A stretch of 64,000 nucleotides of DNA from Pseudomonadales bacterium (GTDB lineage Bacteria > Pseudomonadota > Gammaproteobacteria > Pseudomonadales > Halieaceae): the NCBI GenBank assembly GCA_024234735.1, contig JACKNV010000003.1, positions 124,001 through 188,000 on the forward strand, read 5' to 3'. A program made the position numbers and the translations under genes. Below the pieces are notes generated by a model, which had not been told where the DNA came from, made no database searches, and saw only the letters and a program-made list of their open reading frames with translations. Positions 15,244 through 25,093 of this stretch are shown here, piece after piece. The first letter of the stretch is position 1; each line of letters starts with the position of its first letter.

Positions 15244-17922
15244 TTGAGCGCTTTACTGTCAGGGGCCCCGGGCCAGCGCCTGGCGGCACTCGCCGCAGGC
15301 TGCCTGTGCGCCCTGCTGCAGGGCTGCAGCGGGGGTACCGGCGGCGGGGGCAGCGAGCGCCAGGTGGATCTGGGCGCTGCCGCGGCCGGCCCGGCACAGT
15401 TCGTATACGCCGGCCCGGCGCCTGCCAGCCAGGAAATCCAGGATTTCAAGGTGGCCTTCTACGACCCGCTGGCGGGTAGCGACCGCTGTGGCGAATGCCA
15501 CACCCCGGGCAAGTCGGGCAGCACCCATTTCGTCGACCAGGGGGATGTCAATACCGCCTGGCAGCAGGCGCGCAGCGTGGTCAACCTCGATGATCCGGGG
15601 GCCTCGGCGGTGGTGCAGCGGGTGGCCAGCGGCCACAACTGCTGGCTGGGGGCGGACCAGGCCGCCACCTGTGCCACCACCCTGACTGCCTATATCGAGC
15701 GCTGGGCCGCGTCGGCGGTGGATGCGGCCACCACCATCAAGCTTAGCCCGCGGCGCCCGGTGGCGGTGTCTGGTACCCGGGTGCTGCCGAGCTCCGCCGG
15801 CCAGGTGCTGGCGGCCGGGCTCGATCTCGGCGCCCCCGGCGAACTGCTGGACCTGCTGCACACCTTCTGCGCCGATTGCCACGCCGACACCGCGCCGGTA
15901 CCCCAGGTTCCTTACTTTGCCAGCGACAGCACCGAACTGGCCTATGCCGCCCTGCGCGGCAAGCTGGACCTGGTACAACCGGCGGCTTCCAGGCTGGTGC
16001 TGCGGTTGTGGCCCGAATCCCACAACTGCTGGAGCGACTGCGCCAGCGACGCCGCTGCCATGGCGGCGGCGATTACCCGCCTGCAGGAGGTGGTGCCGGT
16101 GACCGACATCGATCCCGCGCTGCTCATCAGTACCGCCCAGGTGCTGGAAACAGACGGTATCGTGGCCACCAGCGGCGGCCGCTTCGAGTCCTCGCTGGTG
16201 GCCAAGTGGGAGTTCCGCGAGGGCGCCGGCACCACCACCGCGGATACCAGCGGGGTGCCGCCGGAAATCCCCCTCACCCTGTCCGGCGACTACAGCTGGC
16301 AGGCGGGTTGGGGGGTCCGCCTCGTCGACGGCAAGGCCCAGGGCGGCGCCAGTGCCAGCAGCAAGTTGTTCAATATGATATCCGGCGTCGGCGAGTACAG
16401 CATCGAGGCCTGGGTGGCGCCAGCCAACGTGTCCCAGGAGGAGGCGTGGATCGTCGGCTATGCAGGCGGCCCCGAGAGCCGCAACATGCTGTTGAGCCAG
16501 AGCCTGTACAACTACGAGGCCTATACCCGCAGCACCGCCACCGAGGACAACAACGGCGGCGCCCCGGCGCTGGCCACCGACGACGATGCCGAGCTGGCGC
16601 AGGCCAGCCTGCAGCATGTGGTGGTCACCTTCGACCCGGTCGATGGACGCAAGATCTATGTCAACGGCCGCTTTAGCGGCGATGCGGACTCCTCCGGTGG
16701 CGGCCTGCTCAACAACTGGAGCGAGGCCTACGCCCTGGTGCTGGGCAATTCCACCGCCGGCAGCAACCCCTGGGCGGGCACCATCCGCATGGTGGCGATC
16801 CACAACGCGGCGCTCACCCCGCAGCAGGTGGTGCAGAATTTCGAGGTCGGCGTGGGCCAGAAGTACTACCTGTTGTTCAGCGTCGCCGAGATACTGGACC
16901 AGCCCGGGGTCTGCCACGTGGTGGAGGGCGACAGCCGCACCAACTATTGCTATGTGGTGTTCGAGGTCAGCCAGTTCGACGGCACCAGCTACCTGTTCAA
17001 CCAGCCGTTCTTCGTCAACCTCAACCCCGCCGGCGGCGAGGCCGTATTCGATCTGCGCGGTATCCGCCTGGGCATCAACGGCAAGCTGGCGGAGGTGGGC
17101 CAGGGCTTCGTCAACGTCAGCGCGCGCATCGACACCGCCGCGGCCGGTGCCGGCGGGCAGCGCCTGGCTGCCCTCGGCAGCATCATCCCCCTGGAAAACG
17201 GCCCCGACCAGGATATGTTCTTCCTCGGCTTCGACGAGCTGGCCGGCGAGGCGGGCCAGGCGGACGACGGGCACTCCCGGGCCTTCCAGCACACCCTCAC
17301 GGGCCAGCCCTCATCCGATATCGCGGTGCGCACCTTCGACGAGATCAACGCCACCCTGGCGCGCCTCACCGGGGTACCGGTGTCCAGCGCCAGTGTCAGC
17401 CCGGTGACCGGTAAAACCGTCGGCGAGACCTTTGCGATCGTGCGCCGGGCGCTGCCCTCGGTGGCCGATTTCCAGGCCTTCATGTCCTCCCACCAGATGG
17501 CCGCGACGCAACTGGCCGCGGCCTACTGCGACGCCCTGGTGCAGGACGAGGCCCTGCGCCGCGGCATTATCCCGGCCGGCTTCGATTTCAATGCCCCGGT
17601 GGCCGACCCGACTATCGCCTGGCGGCAGCAGGTGGCCGCGCCGCTGGTGGACCGGGCGCTCAACAGCGGCCTGCTGGACGATATCGAGCGGGCGCGCATG
17701 ATCGACGAGGTGGTGCTGTTGATTACCGACGACCGCGATCTCAAGCCGTACATCTATCGCAACGGCAATTGGGTGAGCGACCCCGACCCGGCGGCGCACA
17801 ACAAGCGCGACGGCCTGATCTATTGCGAAAACGACGCGGTGTGCCCGCCGTCGCGCACCGCCGATGTGGTCAAGGCAGCCTGTACCGCGGTGTTCGGCAG
17901 CGCCGTCATGCTGCTGCAGTAG
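15244..17922 (+). CDS. LamG-domain lipoprotein with two cytochrome-like modules
   Basis: Envelope protein of 892 residues starting at a TTG behind AGGGAGCGA. The signal ends LLQG-C and is followed by a Gly-rich tether. Two related modules follow: CGECH (C82-H86) then GHNCWLGAD, and CADCH (C209-H213) then SHNCWSDC, indicating an internal duplication with conserved HNCW. Residues about 310-545 form a LamG/concanavalin-like domain (WEFREGAG, YSIEAWVAP, HVVVTFDPVDGRKIYVNG, GTIRMVAIHNAAL). The rest (about 550-890) is unassigned. LamG domains with planctomycete cytochromes and DUF1501 proteins are a known combination in Planctomycetes. It begins 11 bases after the previous stop. Confidence 0.8.
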   Translation: MSALLSGAPGQRLAALAAGCLCALLQGCSGGTGGGGSERQVDLGAAAAGPAQFVYAGPAPASQEIQDFKVAFYDPLAGSDRCGECHTPGKSGSTHFVDQGDVNTAWQQARSVVNLDDPGASAVVQRVASGHNCWLGADQAATCATTLTAYIERWAASAVDAATTIKLSPRRPVAVSGTRVLPSSAGQVLAAGLDLGAPGELLDLLHTFCADCHADTAPVPQVPYFASDSTELAYAALRGKLDLVQPAASRLVLRLWPESHNCWSDCASDAAAMAAAITRLQEVVPVTDIDPALLISTAQVLETDGIVATSGGRFESSLVAKWEFREGAGTTTADTSGVPPEIPLTLSGDYSWQAGWGVRLVDGKAQGGASASSKLFNMISGVGEYSIEAWVAPANVSQEEAWIVGYAGGPESRNMLLSQSLYNYEAYTRSTATEDNNGGAPALATDDDAELAQASLQHVVVTFDPVDGRKIYVNGRFSGDADSSGGGLLNNWSEAYALVLGNSTAGSNPWAGTIRMVAIHNAALTPQQVVQNFEVGVGQKYYLLFSVAEILDQPGVCHVVEGDSRTNYCYVVFEVSQFDGTSYLFNQPFFVNLNPAGGEAVFDLRGIRLGINGKLAEVGQGFVNVSARIDTAAAGAGGQRLAALGSIIPLENGPDQDMFFLGFDELAGEAGQADDGHSRAFQHTLTGQPSSDIAVRTFDEINATLARLTGVPVSSASVSPVTGKTVGETFAIVRRALPSVADFQAFMSSHQMAATQLAAAYCDALVQDEALRRGIIPAGFDFNAPVADPTIAWRQQVAAPLVDRALNSGLLDDIERARMIDEVVLLITDDRDLKPYIYRNGNWVSDPDPAAHNKRDGLIYCENDAVCPPSRTADVVKAACTAVFGSAVMLLQ

Positions 17923-17943
17923 TGTTGAAGGAGTAATCGAACA

Positions 17944-19566
17944 ATGGCCAGGCGTTACCGGTTTTTCCGCCCCGACGAGGCCCTGCGGCATCCCGACCAC
18001 CGCCGGCCGCTGACCCGGCGCGAGTTGCTGGCGCAGGGCTTTCGCGCCGGCGGCGCCACCCTGTTGGGTACCTCCCTGGCCAGCCTGTTGGGTACCAGGG
18101 CGCTGGCCATATCGCCGGACCTGCTGGACCCCGCGCGCACCCCCTACACCAGCTGCGACCTGGGCGCGGTGGCGGGGCGCAAGCTGCCTTTTATCTGTTT
18201 CGACCTGGCCGGGGGGGCCAATATCGCCGGCTCCAACGTGATCGTCGGCGGGCCCGGCGGTCAGCGCGACGCCCTCAGCGTCGGCGGCTACGCTCGCCTG
18301 GGCCTGCCGCCGGCCATCCAGCCCTTCGTCAACAATGCCGCCTCCCTGTCCGGGGACTTTACCGACGACAGCCTGGGCCTGCTATTCCACACTGACAGCG
18401 CCATGCTGCGGGGCATCCTGGCCCGCTCCAGCGGCCTGCGCGGCTTCGTCAACGGCGCGGTGATTCCCGGGCGCTCGGAAAACGATACCGGCAACAACCC
18501 CCACAACCCCATGTACGGTATCTACCGCGCCGGCCTGCGCGGCCAGATACTGCAACTGATCGGTTCGGAAAACTCGCTGTCCGGTGGCAACTCCATGGCG
18601 CCGGCGATGCTGATCGACCCGGAGGTGCGCCCCACCAAGATCGACCGGCCCTCGGACGCCAGCGGCCTGGTGGACGTGGGCGACCTCAACCTGCTGCTGG
18701 ACAACCCCGAGGACATCGTCTCGGTAATGGAATCGATGAAGCGCATCACCGATTTCAAGCTCGACCTGGTCAACACCCGCATCAGCAACCCCTCCACGGA
18801 GGACAAGCGCCTCAAGGACCGGCTGAGCTGTGAATACCTGCGCAGCGCCGATACCCTGGAGAAGTACTCCAACCCGGATGCCCTGGACCCGTCCGCCGAC
18901 CCGAACATCGTCGGTGCCGGCGGCATTTTCAGCGCCGCGGAATTTGCCGGCGATCGCGAATTCAACAAGGCCGCATCGGTCATGAAGCTGGTCATCGATG
19001 GTATCGCCGGGGCGGGCACTATCGAGATGGGCGGTTACGACTACCACACCGGCGATCGCCGCACCGGCGAGGAGCGGGACTTCCGCGCTGGCCAGTGCAT
19101 TGGCGCCTGCCTGGATTACGCCCGGCGTACCGCCACCCCGGTGATGATCTACGTGTTCAGCGATGGCTCGGTCGCCAGCGACGGTGGTATCGAGGTGGTC
19201 AATGGCGTGGAGAAGGGCGTGTGGAGCGGCGACAACTCCTCCACCGCGGCCTCGTTCTTCCTGGTCTACGACCCGGCGGGGGCGCCGACGGTGATGGACG
19301 CCGGCGGTGGCGACCCGCTGCGCGCCCAGCAGCTTGGCTGGATGCGCCCGGACGCCTCGGTGGAAACCTCCGCCTCGCCGGCCGCCAACAACGTCAACCT
19401 GATGGTGGAGACCGTCATCCTCAACTACATGGCTTTGCACGGCCAGCAGAACCTGTTTGCCGGGGATGGGTTCTTTCCCGGCCACGGCCTCGGCAGCGCC
19501 ACGGCGCGCGACCGCCTGGTGGCCTTCGAGCCGCTGGCGAGCATGAGCGGGGGAGGCTTGTCCTGA
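17944..19566 (+). CDS. Twin-arginine-type exported DUF1501-like protein
   Basis: Protein of 540 residues with a twin-arginine-like leader (PLTRRELLAQGFRAGGATLLG, residues 23-43) that suggests folded export. Segments KLPFICFDLAGGANIAGSN, FHTDSAMLRGILA, EMGGYDYHTGDRRTGEERD and VMIYVFSDGSVASDGG follow the order of metal-site and core motifs in DUF1501 (alkaline-phosphatase-fold) proteins, but similarity is distant. It could act on, or be carried by, the cytochrome/LamG pair encoded just upstream. The ATG follows GAAGGAG at good spacing, and the stop is one base before the next gene's ATG. Confidence 0.68.
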   Translation: MARRYRFFRPDEALRHPDHRRPLTRRELLAQGFRAGGATLLGTSLASLLGTRALAISPDLLDPARTPYTSCDLGAVAGRKLPFICFDLAGGANIAGSNVIVGGPGGQRDALSVGGYARLGLPPAIQPFVNNAASLSGDFTDDSLGLLFHTDSAMLRGILARSSGLRGFVNGAVIPGRSENDTGNNPHNPMYGIYRAGLRGQILQLIGSENSLSGGNSMAPAMLIDPEVRPTKIDRPSDASGLVDVGDLNLLLDNPEDIVSVMESMKRITDFKLDLVNTRISNPSTEDKRLKDRLSCEYLRSADTLEKYSNPDALDPSADPNIVGAGGIFSAAEFAGDREFNKAASVMKLVIDGIAGAGTIEMGGYDYHTGDRRTGEERDFRAGQCIGACLDYARRTATPVMIYVFSDGSVASDGGIEVVNGVEKGVWSGDNSSTAASFFLVYDPAGAPTVMDAGGGDPLRAQQLGWMRPDASVETSASPAANNVNLMVETVILNYMALHGQQNLFAGDGFFPGHGLGSATARDRLVAFEPLASMSGGGLS

Positions 19567-19567
19567 T

Positions 19568-20089
19568 ATGAAAACACCCGTGCGCAACCTGCTGGTGTCC
19601 CTGCTGCTCGGCTGCCTGCTGACCGGGCCGGCAACTGCCCAGCAGGACGGCAGCCTGGATGAGCAGATCCAGAGCATCAAGCAACAGACCCTGGAGCTGA
19701 ACCGCGACCTGTTCATCCTCGAGGAGGAACTGCTGTACCCCAGCGACACCCGCCTGGGGGTGTTCCTGTCCCTGGACGTGGGCGAATTCTTCGCCCTGGA
19801 CGCGGTCAAGCTCAGCATCGACGGGGTGGTGGTGACGCACTACCTGTACACCGAGCGCCAGGTGGACGCCTTGCGTCGCGGCGGGGTGCACCGCCTGTAC
19901 GAGGGTAACATCAAGGCGGGCGAACACGAGATCGTGGCGGTATTTACTGGCAAGGGTCCGGGCGAGCGCGATTACCGGCGGGCCACCGAGCGGGTGGTGG
20001 AGAAAGCCCGCGGGCCCAAGTACCTGGAATTGACCATCACCGACTCGACCGCGCTGAACCAGCCGGAATTCGCGGTGAAGGAGTGGTGA
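19568..20089 (+). CDS. Exported coiled-coil protein of the TolQR-like operon
   Basis: Periplasmic protein of 173 residues with a signal peptide ending ATAQQ. Residues about 28-57 (DEQIQSIKQQTLELNRDLFILEEELL) form a predicted coiled coil, and the remainder is a beta-rich domain with DVGEFFALDAVKLSIDGVVV and GEHEIVAVFTGKGP. I do not recognise a named family. Tight spacing to both neighbours (one base each side) places it firmly in the operon, so it probably contributes to the periplasmic part of the machine. Confidence 0.75.
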   Translation: MKTPVRNLLVSLLLGCLLTGPATAQQDGSLDEQIQSIKQQTLELNRDLFILEEELLYPSDTRLGVFLSLDVGEFFALDAVKLSIDGVVVTHYLYTERQVDALRRGGVHRLYEGNIKAGEHEIVAVFTGKGPGERDYRRATERVVEKARGPKYLELTITDSTALNQPEFAVKEW

Positions 20090-20090
20090 C

Positions 20091-21953
20091 GTGGTGCTGA
20101 GCGCGACAGCCCGGCACTGGCTGGTTGCCGCCGCCTGCTTGCTGCTCGCGTCTGCGGCGCCGGGCGCGGCGCCTGCGCCCGGCGACGAGGAATCGCCCGC
20201 GCTGAGCTCGCTGCGCTACGGTGTCAGCCTCTACTATTTTTACCAACAGGACTATTTCGATGCGCTGTCGGAATTGCTGGTGGCGCAGCAACTGGGCGAG
20301 CTGGCGGCGCACGCTGCCCATGCCGAACTGCTGCGCGCCGGGATGAGCCTCTCCTACGGTATGGACCGGGAGGCGGAAGCGTTGTTCCGGGAACTGCTGG
20401 CGCAGGCCGGGCCGACGGTGGACCGCGACAAGGCCTGGTTCTACCTGGCGAAGATTGCCTGGCAGCGCGGCGAACCCGGGCGTGCACAGGCCGCCCTGGG
20501 GAACATCTCCAGCACCTATGAGGGCCCGCTGGCCGCCGACGCCGACTACCTGCGGGCCGCCATCAGCCTGCGCGCCGGCGACCTGGACGAGGCCAGGTCC
20601 CGGGCGGCGCGCCTGCCGCAGGACTCACCCTGGCGTTACTACTTTGATTACAACCTGGGCGCGGCGCTGGCCGGCGATGGCGACTGGGCGGCGGCGATCG
20701 CGGCCTTCCAGCGCCTCGGGCCCCAGCCGCTGGGCACCGAGGAGGGGCGCGCGCTGCAGGACAAGGCCTATACCGCCGCCGGTTTCGCCGCGATTGCCGC
20801 CGGCGAATTTGCCGCCGCCGCCGGGGAGTTTACCCGGGTGCGGCTGGACAGCCCGCTGGCGGACCGCGCCCTGCTCGGCTACGGCTGGGCACAGGCCGAA
20901 CAGGAGGATTATCGGGCGGCGCTGAGCCCCTGGCTGCTGCTGGCGGAGCGGGATCCGGCCGGGACCAGCGTGCGCGAGAGCCTGCTGGCGGTACCCTTCG
21001 CCTACGAACAGCTCGGCTTGCGCGCCACGGCGCTGCAGCGCTACCGGCTGGCCAGCGAGGTCTACAGCGAGGAGCTGGCGAGGCTGCGCAGTGCCATCGC
21101 CAGCTTCAGCCAGGCAGAGCTGCCGGCGCTGCTGCAGACTGACGATGAGACCTCCGGGGACTGGCTGGCGCCCGCGGCGCTGCTGCCCGGGGCCGAGTTG
21201 CCGGGGGTGCCCTACATCGCCCACCTGGTCACTCGCCACCCGTTCCAGCTGGCCCTGCGGGAATTGCGCGACCTGTACACCATGGATGCCCGCCTGGTCG
21301 CCGCTCGCCAGCGCCTGCAGGTGTTGAGCGAGGCGGACCTGGAGCAGCAGCGCAGCTGGGCCTCGGTACTGGAGGGCGAACGCGATGAGCAGCTGCGGCA
21401 GCGCCAGCAGGCACTGCAGCAGCGGCTGACGGACCTGCGCCAGCAGCTGGACACGGCTGCCAGCAGCGGCGACGCCAGGTTGTTGGCGACCGCCGGGCAG
21501 GCCGCGCGCTGGCAGCGCCTGGAGCGCGCCGCCTCCCTGGCCGCCTCCTTGCCGGTGGCCCCGGAACAGGCCAGGCAGCTGGCCCTGTACCGGGGCCTGC
21601 TCATCTGGGAGGACAGCGAGAATTACCCGGGACGGGCCTGGGAGTTGCAGCGCGAACTGGAGGATGCCCAGGCGCTGGTGGCACGCAGCGCCGCCGCGGC
21701 CGGACGCCTGGACGAGGCCATGGCGCGCCGCCGGCAGGCGGGTTTTGCGCCGCGCATCGCCGCCCTGGATACCCGGGTGCGCAGTGGCACGGCCCGTGTC
21801 GGGCAGGCCATCACTGCCGCCCGCGAGCAACTGCGCCAGGTGGCGGTGGCAGAGCTGGAGCGCCAGGCGGCGCAGTTGTCCCATTATCTGGGCCAGTCGC
21901 GTCTGGCCATCGCCCGCCTCTATGACCAGGGCAGCCCGGAGGTGCCGCGATGA
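20091..21953 (+). CDS. Exported TPR-repeat protein
   Basis: 620-residue protein from a GTG two bases after the previous stop, behind AAGGAGTGG. A signal peptide (about 8-28) ends GAAPA. Residues 40-330 contain TPR-like helical pairs (YFDALSELLVAQQLGELAAHA, REAEALFRELLAQAG, KAWFYLAKIAWQRGEPGRA, WAAAIAAFQRLG). Residues about 415-615 form long helices rich in Gln, Arg and Leu that look like coiled coil. Such proteins scaffold multi-protein complexes. Comparable TPR proteins occur in the myxobacterial gliding loci. The ATG of the next gene overlaps its stop (ATGA). Confidence 0.8.
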   Translation: MVLSATARHWLVAAACLLLASAAPGAAPAPGDEESPALSSLRYGVSLYYFYQQDYFDALSELLVAQQLGELAAHAAHAELLRAGMSLSYGMDREAEALFRELLAQAGPTVDRDKAWFYLAKIAWQRGEPGRAQAALGNISSTYEGPLAADADYLRAAISLRAGDLDEARSRAARLPQDSPWRYYFDYNLGAALAGDGDWAAAIAAFQRLGPQPLGTEEGRALQDKAYTAAGFAAIAAGEFAAAAGEFTRVRLDSPLADRALLGYGWAQAEQEDYRAALSPWLLLAERDPAGTSVRESLLAVPFAYEQLGLRATALQRYRLASEVYSEELARLRSAIASFSQAELPALLQTDDETSGDWLAPAALLPGAELPGVPYIAHLVTRHPFQLALRELRDLYTMDARLVAARQRLQVLSEADLEQQRSWASVLEGERDEQLRQRQQALQQRLTDLRQQLDTAASSGDARLLATAGQAARWQRLERAASLAASLPVAPEQARQLALYRGLLIWEDSENYPGRAWELQRELEDAQALVARSAAAAGRLDEAMARRRQAGFAPRIAALDTRVRSGTARVGQAITAAREQLRQVAVAELERQAAQLSHYLGQSRLAIARLYDQGSPEVPR

Positions 21954-24900
21954 AACGGCTGCCGCCCCTGCTGGCCCTGGCGCTGCTGGGCGGCTGCAGC
22001 TACCTGGGCATGGCGCCCGGGCAGCAGCCGACCCTGGCCGACCTGCAGCCCGCCGGCCTGCCGGAAGATGCCGAGCCTTTGCCTCAGGTGTCCCTGGAGG
22101 AACTCACCGGGGTGTACGAGGATGTGCTGGAGGTGACCGAGGATGCCGCTACCCGCCGCCAGGTCATGCGCCGCCTGGCCGATATAGAGATGCTGGAGGC
22201 CGAGGCCCGCCTGGCTGCGGGGGCTGCCGACGAGGCGCTGTTCGACCAGGCCATCGCCGCCTACCAGAACCTGCTGCGCCAGGAACCGCACAACCCGGGC
22301 AACGATGAACTGCTGTACCAGCTGTCGCGCGCTTATGAGCTCAACGGCGACAGCGAACGCTCGCTGGCGATGCTGGAACAGCTCAACGCCGCCTGGCCGG
22401 ACTCGGCGCACGCCACGGAAGCCCGCTTTCGCCGCGCGGAGAACTACTTTGCCGCCGCCGATTACGGTCGGGCCGAGGCCGCCTACGCGGGGGTGATCGC
22501 GGCCGGGCCTGACTCGGACTATTTCGCCAACGCGCTGTATATGCAGGGCTGGTCCGGCTTCAAGCAGGGCCGCTACGACGATGCCGTGGTGTCCTTCACC
22601 GCCACCCTGGACCAGCTGGTACCACAGGACAATGACCTGGAGGCGCTGCCGCGAGGCGACCGGGAACTGGCCGGGGACTGCCTGCGCATGCTCGCGGTGA
22701 TCTTCAGCTACCAGCAGGGCGCCGACACCATCGCGCAAACCTACGAGCAGTTGGGGGTGCGCCCCTACCAGCACCTGCTGTACCAGTCCCTGGGGGAGCT
22801 GTACCTGTCCCAGGAGCGCTACCGCGACAGCGCCGAAGTCTACAAGGCCCACAACCTGCGTTTCGTCGATTCGCCGGTGGCGCACCGGCTGCAGATGCGG
22901 GTGATCGCGGCCTACGAGGCCGGCGGATTTCCCGAACTGATCGTGGCGGAAAAGCAGGCCTACGTGGCGGCCTTCAGTGTGCCCGGACCGTACTGGCAGC
23001 AGGCGGACGAGAGTATGCAGGCGGAGATGCGGCCCCGACTGCGCCAGTTCACCGAGGAGCTGGCGGAGTACCATCACGCCGCCGCCCAGGCGCTGGTCAG
23101 CGCGAAGGAGCCCGATGACGCCCAGGCAGACGGTCCCGTCGGCGCCGAGGCGCGCGCTCACTATGCCGCCGCCAGTGACTACTACCAGCTGTTCATCGAC
23201 AGCTTCCCCGATGATCCGGCGCTTGCCGAGATGGGTTTCCAGCTGGCCTCCAGCCGTCTCGAGGCCGGTGACTATCGGGCGGCGATCGCCAGCTACGAGT
23301 GGGTCGCCTACGACTTTCCCGAATACAGCCAGCGGGCCGAGGCAGGCTACCGCGCGATACTTGCCTACCAGCACCTGCCCGCCGCCGAGGCGGTCGAGCG
23401 CGCCCGCATAGCCAGCGAACTGGCCTTCGCCACCACTTTCAGTGACGACCCGCGCGGCGCGGCGGTGCTGGCGCACGCCGCCGATGCGCTGCTGGCACTG
23501 GGGGAATACCAGCAGGCCATCGCCACCGCCGGACGCCTGGGGGAGCTGCAGCCGGCAGCGGACCCGGTGGCACTGCTCACCGCCAGCCTGGTAACCGGGC
23601 ACGGTTCTTTCGAGCTGCAACAGTACCCCGAGGCGGAAGCGGCCTACCGCGATGCCCTGGCTTTGCTGGGCAGCGACGACCAGCGGCGCCCGATGGTTGT
23701 CGATCGCTATGCCGCCAGTATCTATCGCCAGGGCGAGGAGGCCGCTGCGGCCGGCGAGCACCTGCTTGCCGCGGACCAGTTCGCCCGGGTGGTCAGTGTT
23801 GCGCCGGCATCCGCTATCCGCGCCAGTGCCCAGTTCGACGCCGCGGCCCAGTACCAGCAGGCGGGCGACAACGCTGCCGCCACCGGGCTGTTGCGGGATT
23901 TTCTCGAGCAGCACCCGGATCACGAACTGGCCGTAGCCGCCAGCGCCCAGCTGGTGACCAACTACGAGGCGCAGCAGCAGTGGGTTGCGGCGGCGGCGGA
24001 GCTGGAGCGGGTGCATGACCGGCAGGGCGACGCCGAGGTGCGGCGCCAGGCGCTGTTCCTGGCGGCCAGCTACTACGACCGCGCGGGCGAGTTCGAACTC
24101 GCCGGGGAGCGCTACCGGCAGTATGCCGCCACCTGGCGTGAACCGCTGGAACCGCGCCTGGAGGCGATACAGCGGGTGATCGAGCTGCAGGCGCAAGCCG
24201 GGGGCGGCGAGCAGCGCCGCTACTGGCTGGCTGAACTGGTAGCGGCCCATGAGGCCGCCGGTGCCGGCCAGACCGAGCGCTCACGCTATCTTGCCGCCGC
24301 GGCCTCCAGCGAGTTGGCCGGGGACGCTTTCGAGCGTTACCGCGCCCTGCACTTGACCCACCCGCTGCAGGCCTCCCTGGCGGCCAAGAAAGCCGCCATG
24401 GAGGAGGCACTGGCGGCCTACCGGGCCAGCAACAAGTACGGGGTGCAGGAGTTCGCCACCCTGGCGACCTATCGCATGGCGCTGATCTACCAGCAGCTGG
24501 GCGCCGCCCTGCTGGCCTCGGAGCGGCCCGCGGAGCTCGATGAGCTGGCGCTTGAGCAGTATGAAATGCTGCTGGAAGAACAGGCCTACCCCTTCGAGGA
24601 AAAAGCCATCGCCATCCACGAAGCCAACGCCCGGCGCAGCTGGCAGGGCGTCTACGACGAGTGGGTACAGGCCAGCTTCGTGGAGCTGGCCGGCTTGCTG
24701 CCGGCCCGCTATGGCAAGAGCGAAATCACCGCGGATGCGAACGCAGCGGCCGGCGCAGACAGGGCCCAGCTGGAGGCGATGTGGCAGGCGCGGCTGGAGG
24801 ACGATGCCGACGACGTCGAGGCGCTCAACCAGTACGCCATCCTGCAGCGCCGCCAGGGGCGTTTCCGGGAGGCGGAGGCCAGTTACCTGGCGGCGCTGGA

Positions 24901-25093
24901 GGTGGCCGAGGAGACCACCGCCGTGCACTGCAACCTGGGCATCCTGTACGACCTCTACCTGGGGCAGCCGGAGCCGGCCCTGCGGCACTACCAGCGCTAC
25001 CAGGAGCTCAGCGCCGGCGCCGACCCGCGGGTGGCGCTGTGGATAGCCGACCTCGAGCGGCGCCAGCTGTCGCTGGTGCAGGGAGGGGTGTGA
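21950..25093 (+). CDS. Large TPR lipoprotein
   Basis: 1047-residue lipoprotein: the signal ends LGG-C16. The rest is a long array of TPR-like helix pairs from about residue 85 to the end (for example AIAAYQNLLRQEPHNPGNDELLYQLSRAYE, GRAEAAYAGVIAAGPDSDYF, REAEASYLAALEVAEETTAV). The array is Ala-rich and has no catalytic motif, so a structural scaffold in the periplasm anchored to the outer membrane is likely. It starts in a four-base overlap with the preceding TPR gene and ends in a TGATG overlap with the next. It parallels the large TPR proteins of Agl/Glt gliding loci in layout, though homology cannot be judged by eye. Confidence 0.82.
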   Translation: MKRLPPLLALALLGGCSYLGMAPGQQPTLADLQPAGLPEDAEPLPQVSLEELTGVYEDVLEVTEDAATRRQVMRRLADIEMLEAEARLAAGAADEALFDQAIAAYQNLLRQEPHNPGNDELLYQLSRAYELNGDSERSLAMLEQLNAAWPDSAHATEARFRRAENYFAAADYGRAEAAYAGVIAAGPDSDYFANALYMQGWSGFKQGRYDDAVVSFTATLDQLVPQDNDLEALPRGDRELAGDCLRMLAVIFSYQQGADTIAQTYEQLGVRPYQHLLYQSLGELYLSQERYRDSAEVYKAHNLRFVDSPVAHRLQMRVIAAYEAGGFPELIVAEKQAYVAAFSVPGPYWQQADESMQAEMRPRLRQFTEELAEYHHAAAQALVSAKEPDDAQADGPVGAEARAHYAAASDYYQLFIDSFPDDPALAEMGFQLASSRLEAGDYRAAIASYEWVAYDFPEYSQRAEAGYRAILAYQHLPAAEAVERARIASELAFATTFSDDPRGAAVLAHAADALLALGEYQQAIATAGRLGELQPAADPVALLTASLVTGHGSFELQQYPEAEAAYRDALALLGSDDQRRPMVVDRYAASIYRQGEEAAAAGEHLLAADQFARVVSVAPASAIRASAQFDAAAQYQQAGDNAAATGLLRDFLEQHPDHELAVAASAQLVTNYEAQQQWVAAAAELERVHDRQGDAEVRRQALFLAASYYDRAGEFELAGERYRQYAATWREPLEPRLEAIQRVIELQAQAGGGEQRRYWLAELVAAHEAAGAGQTERSRYLAAAASSELAGDAFERYRALHLTHPLQASLAAKKAAMEEALAAYRASNKYGVQEFATLATYRMALIYQQLGAALLASERPAELDELALEQYEMLLEEQAYPFEEKAIAIHEANARRSWQGVYDEWVQASFVELAGLLPARYGKSEITADANAAAGADRAQLEAMWQARLEDDADDVEALNQYAILQRRQGRFREAEASYLAALEVAEETTAVHCNLGILYDLYLGQPEPALRHYQRYQELSAGADPRVALWIADLERRQLSLVQGGV

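Noticed and set aside
15259..17292. 677-codon minus-strand ORF
   Set aside because: Shadow of the LamG/cytochrome gene; low-complexity His/Gly/Ala product without domains.
21920..24250. 776-codon minus-strand ORF
   Set aside because: Shadow of the TPR lipoprotein gene, which is locked into the operon by four-base overlaps.
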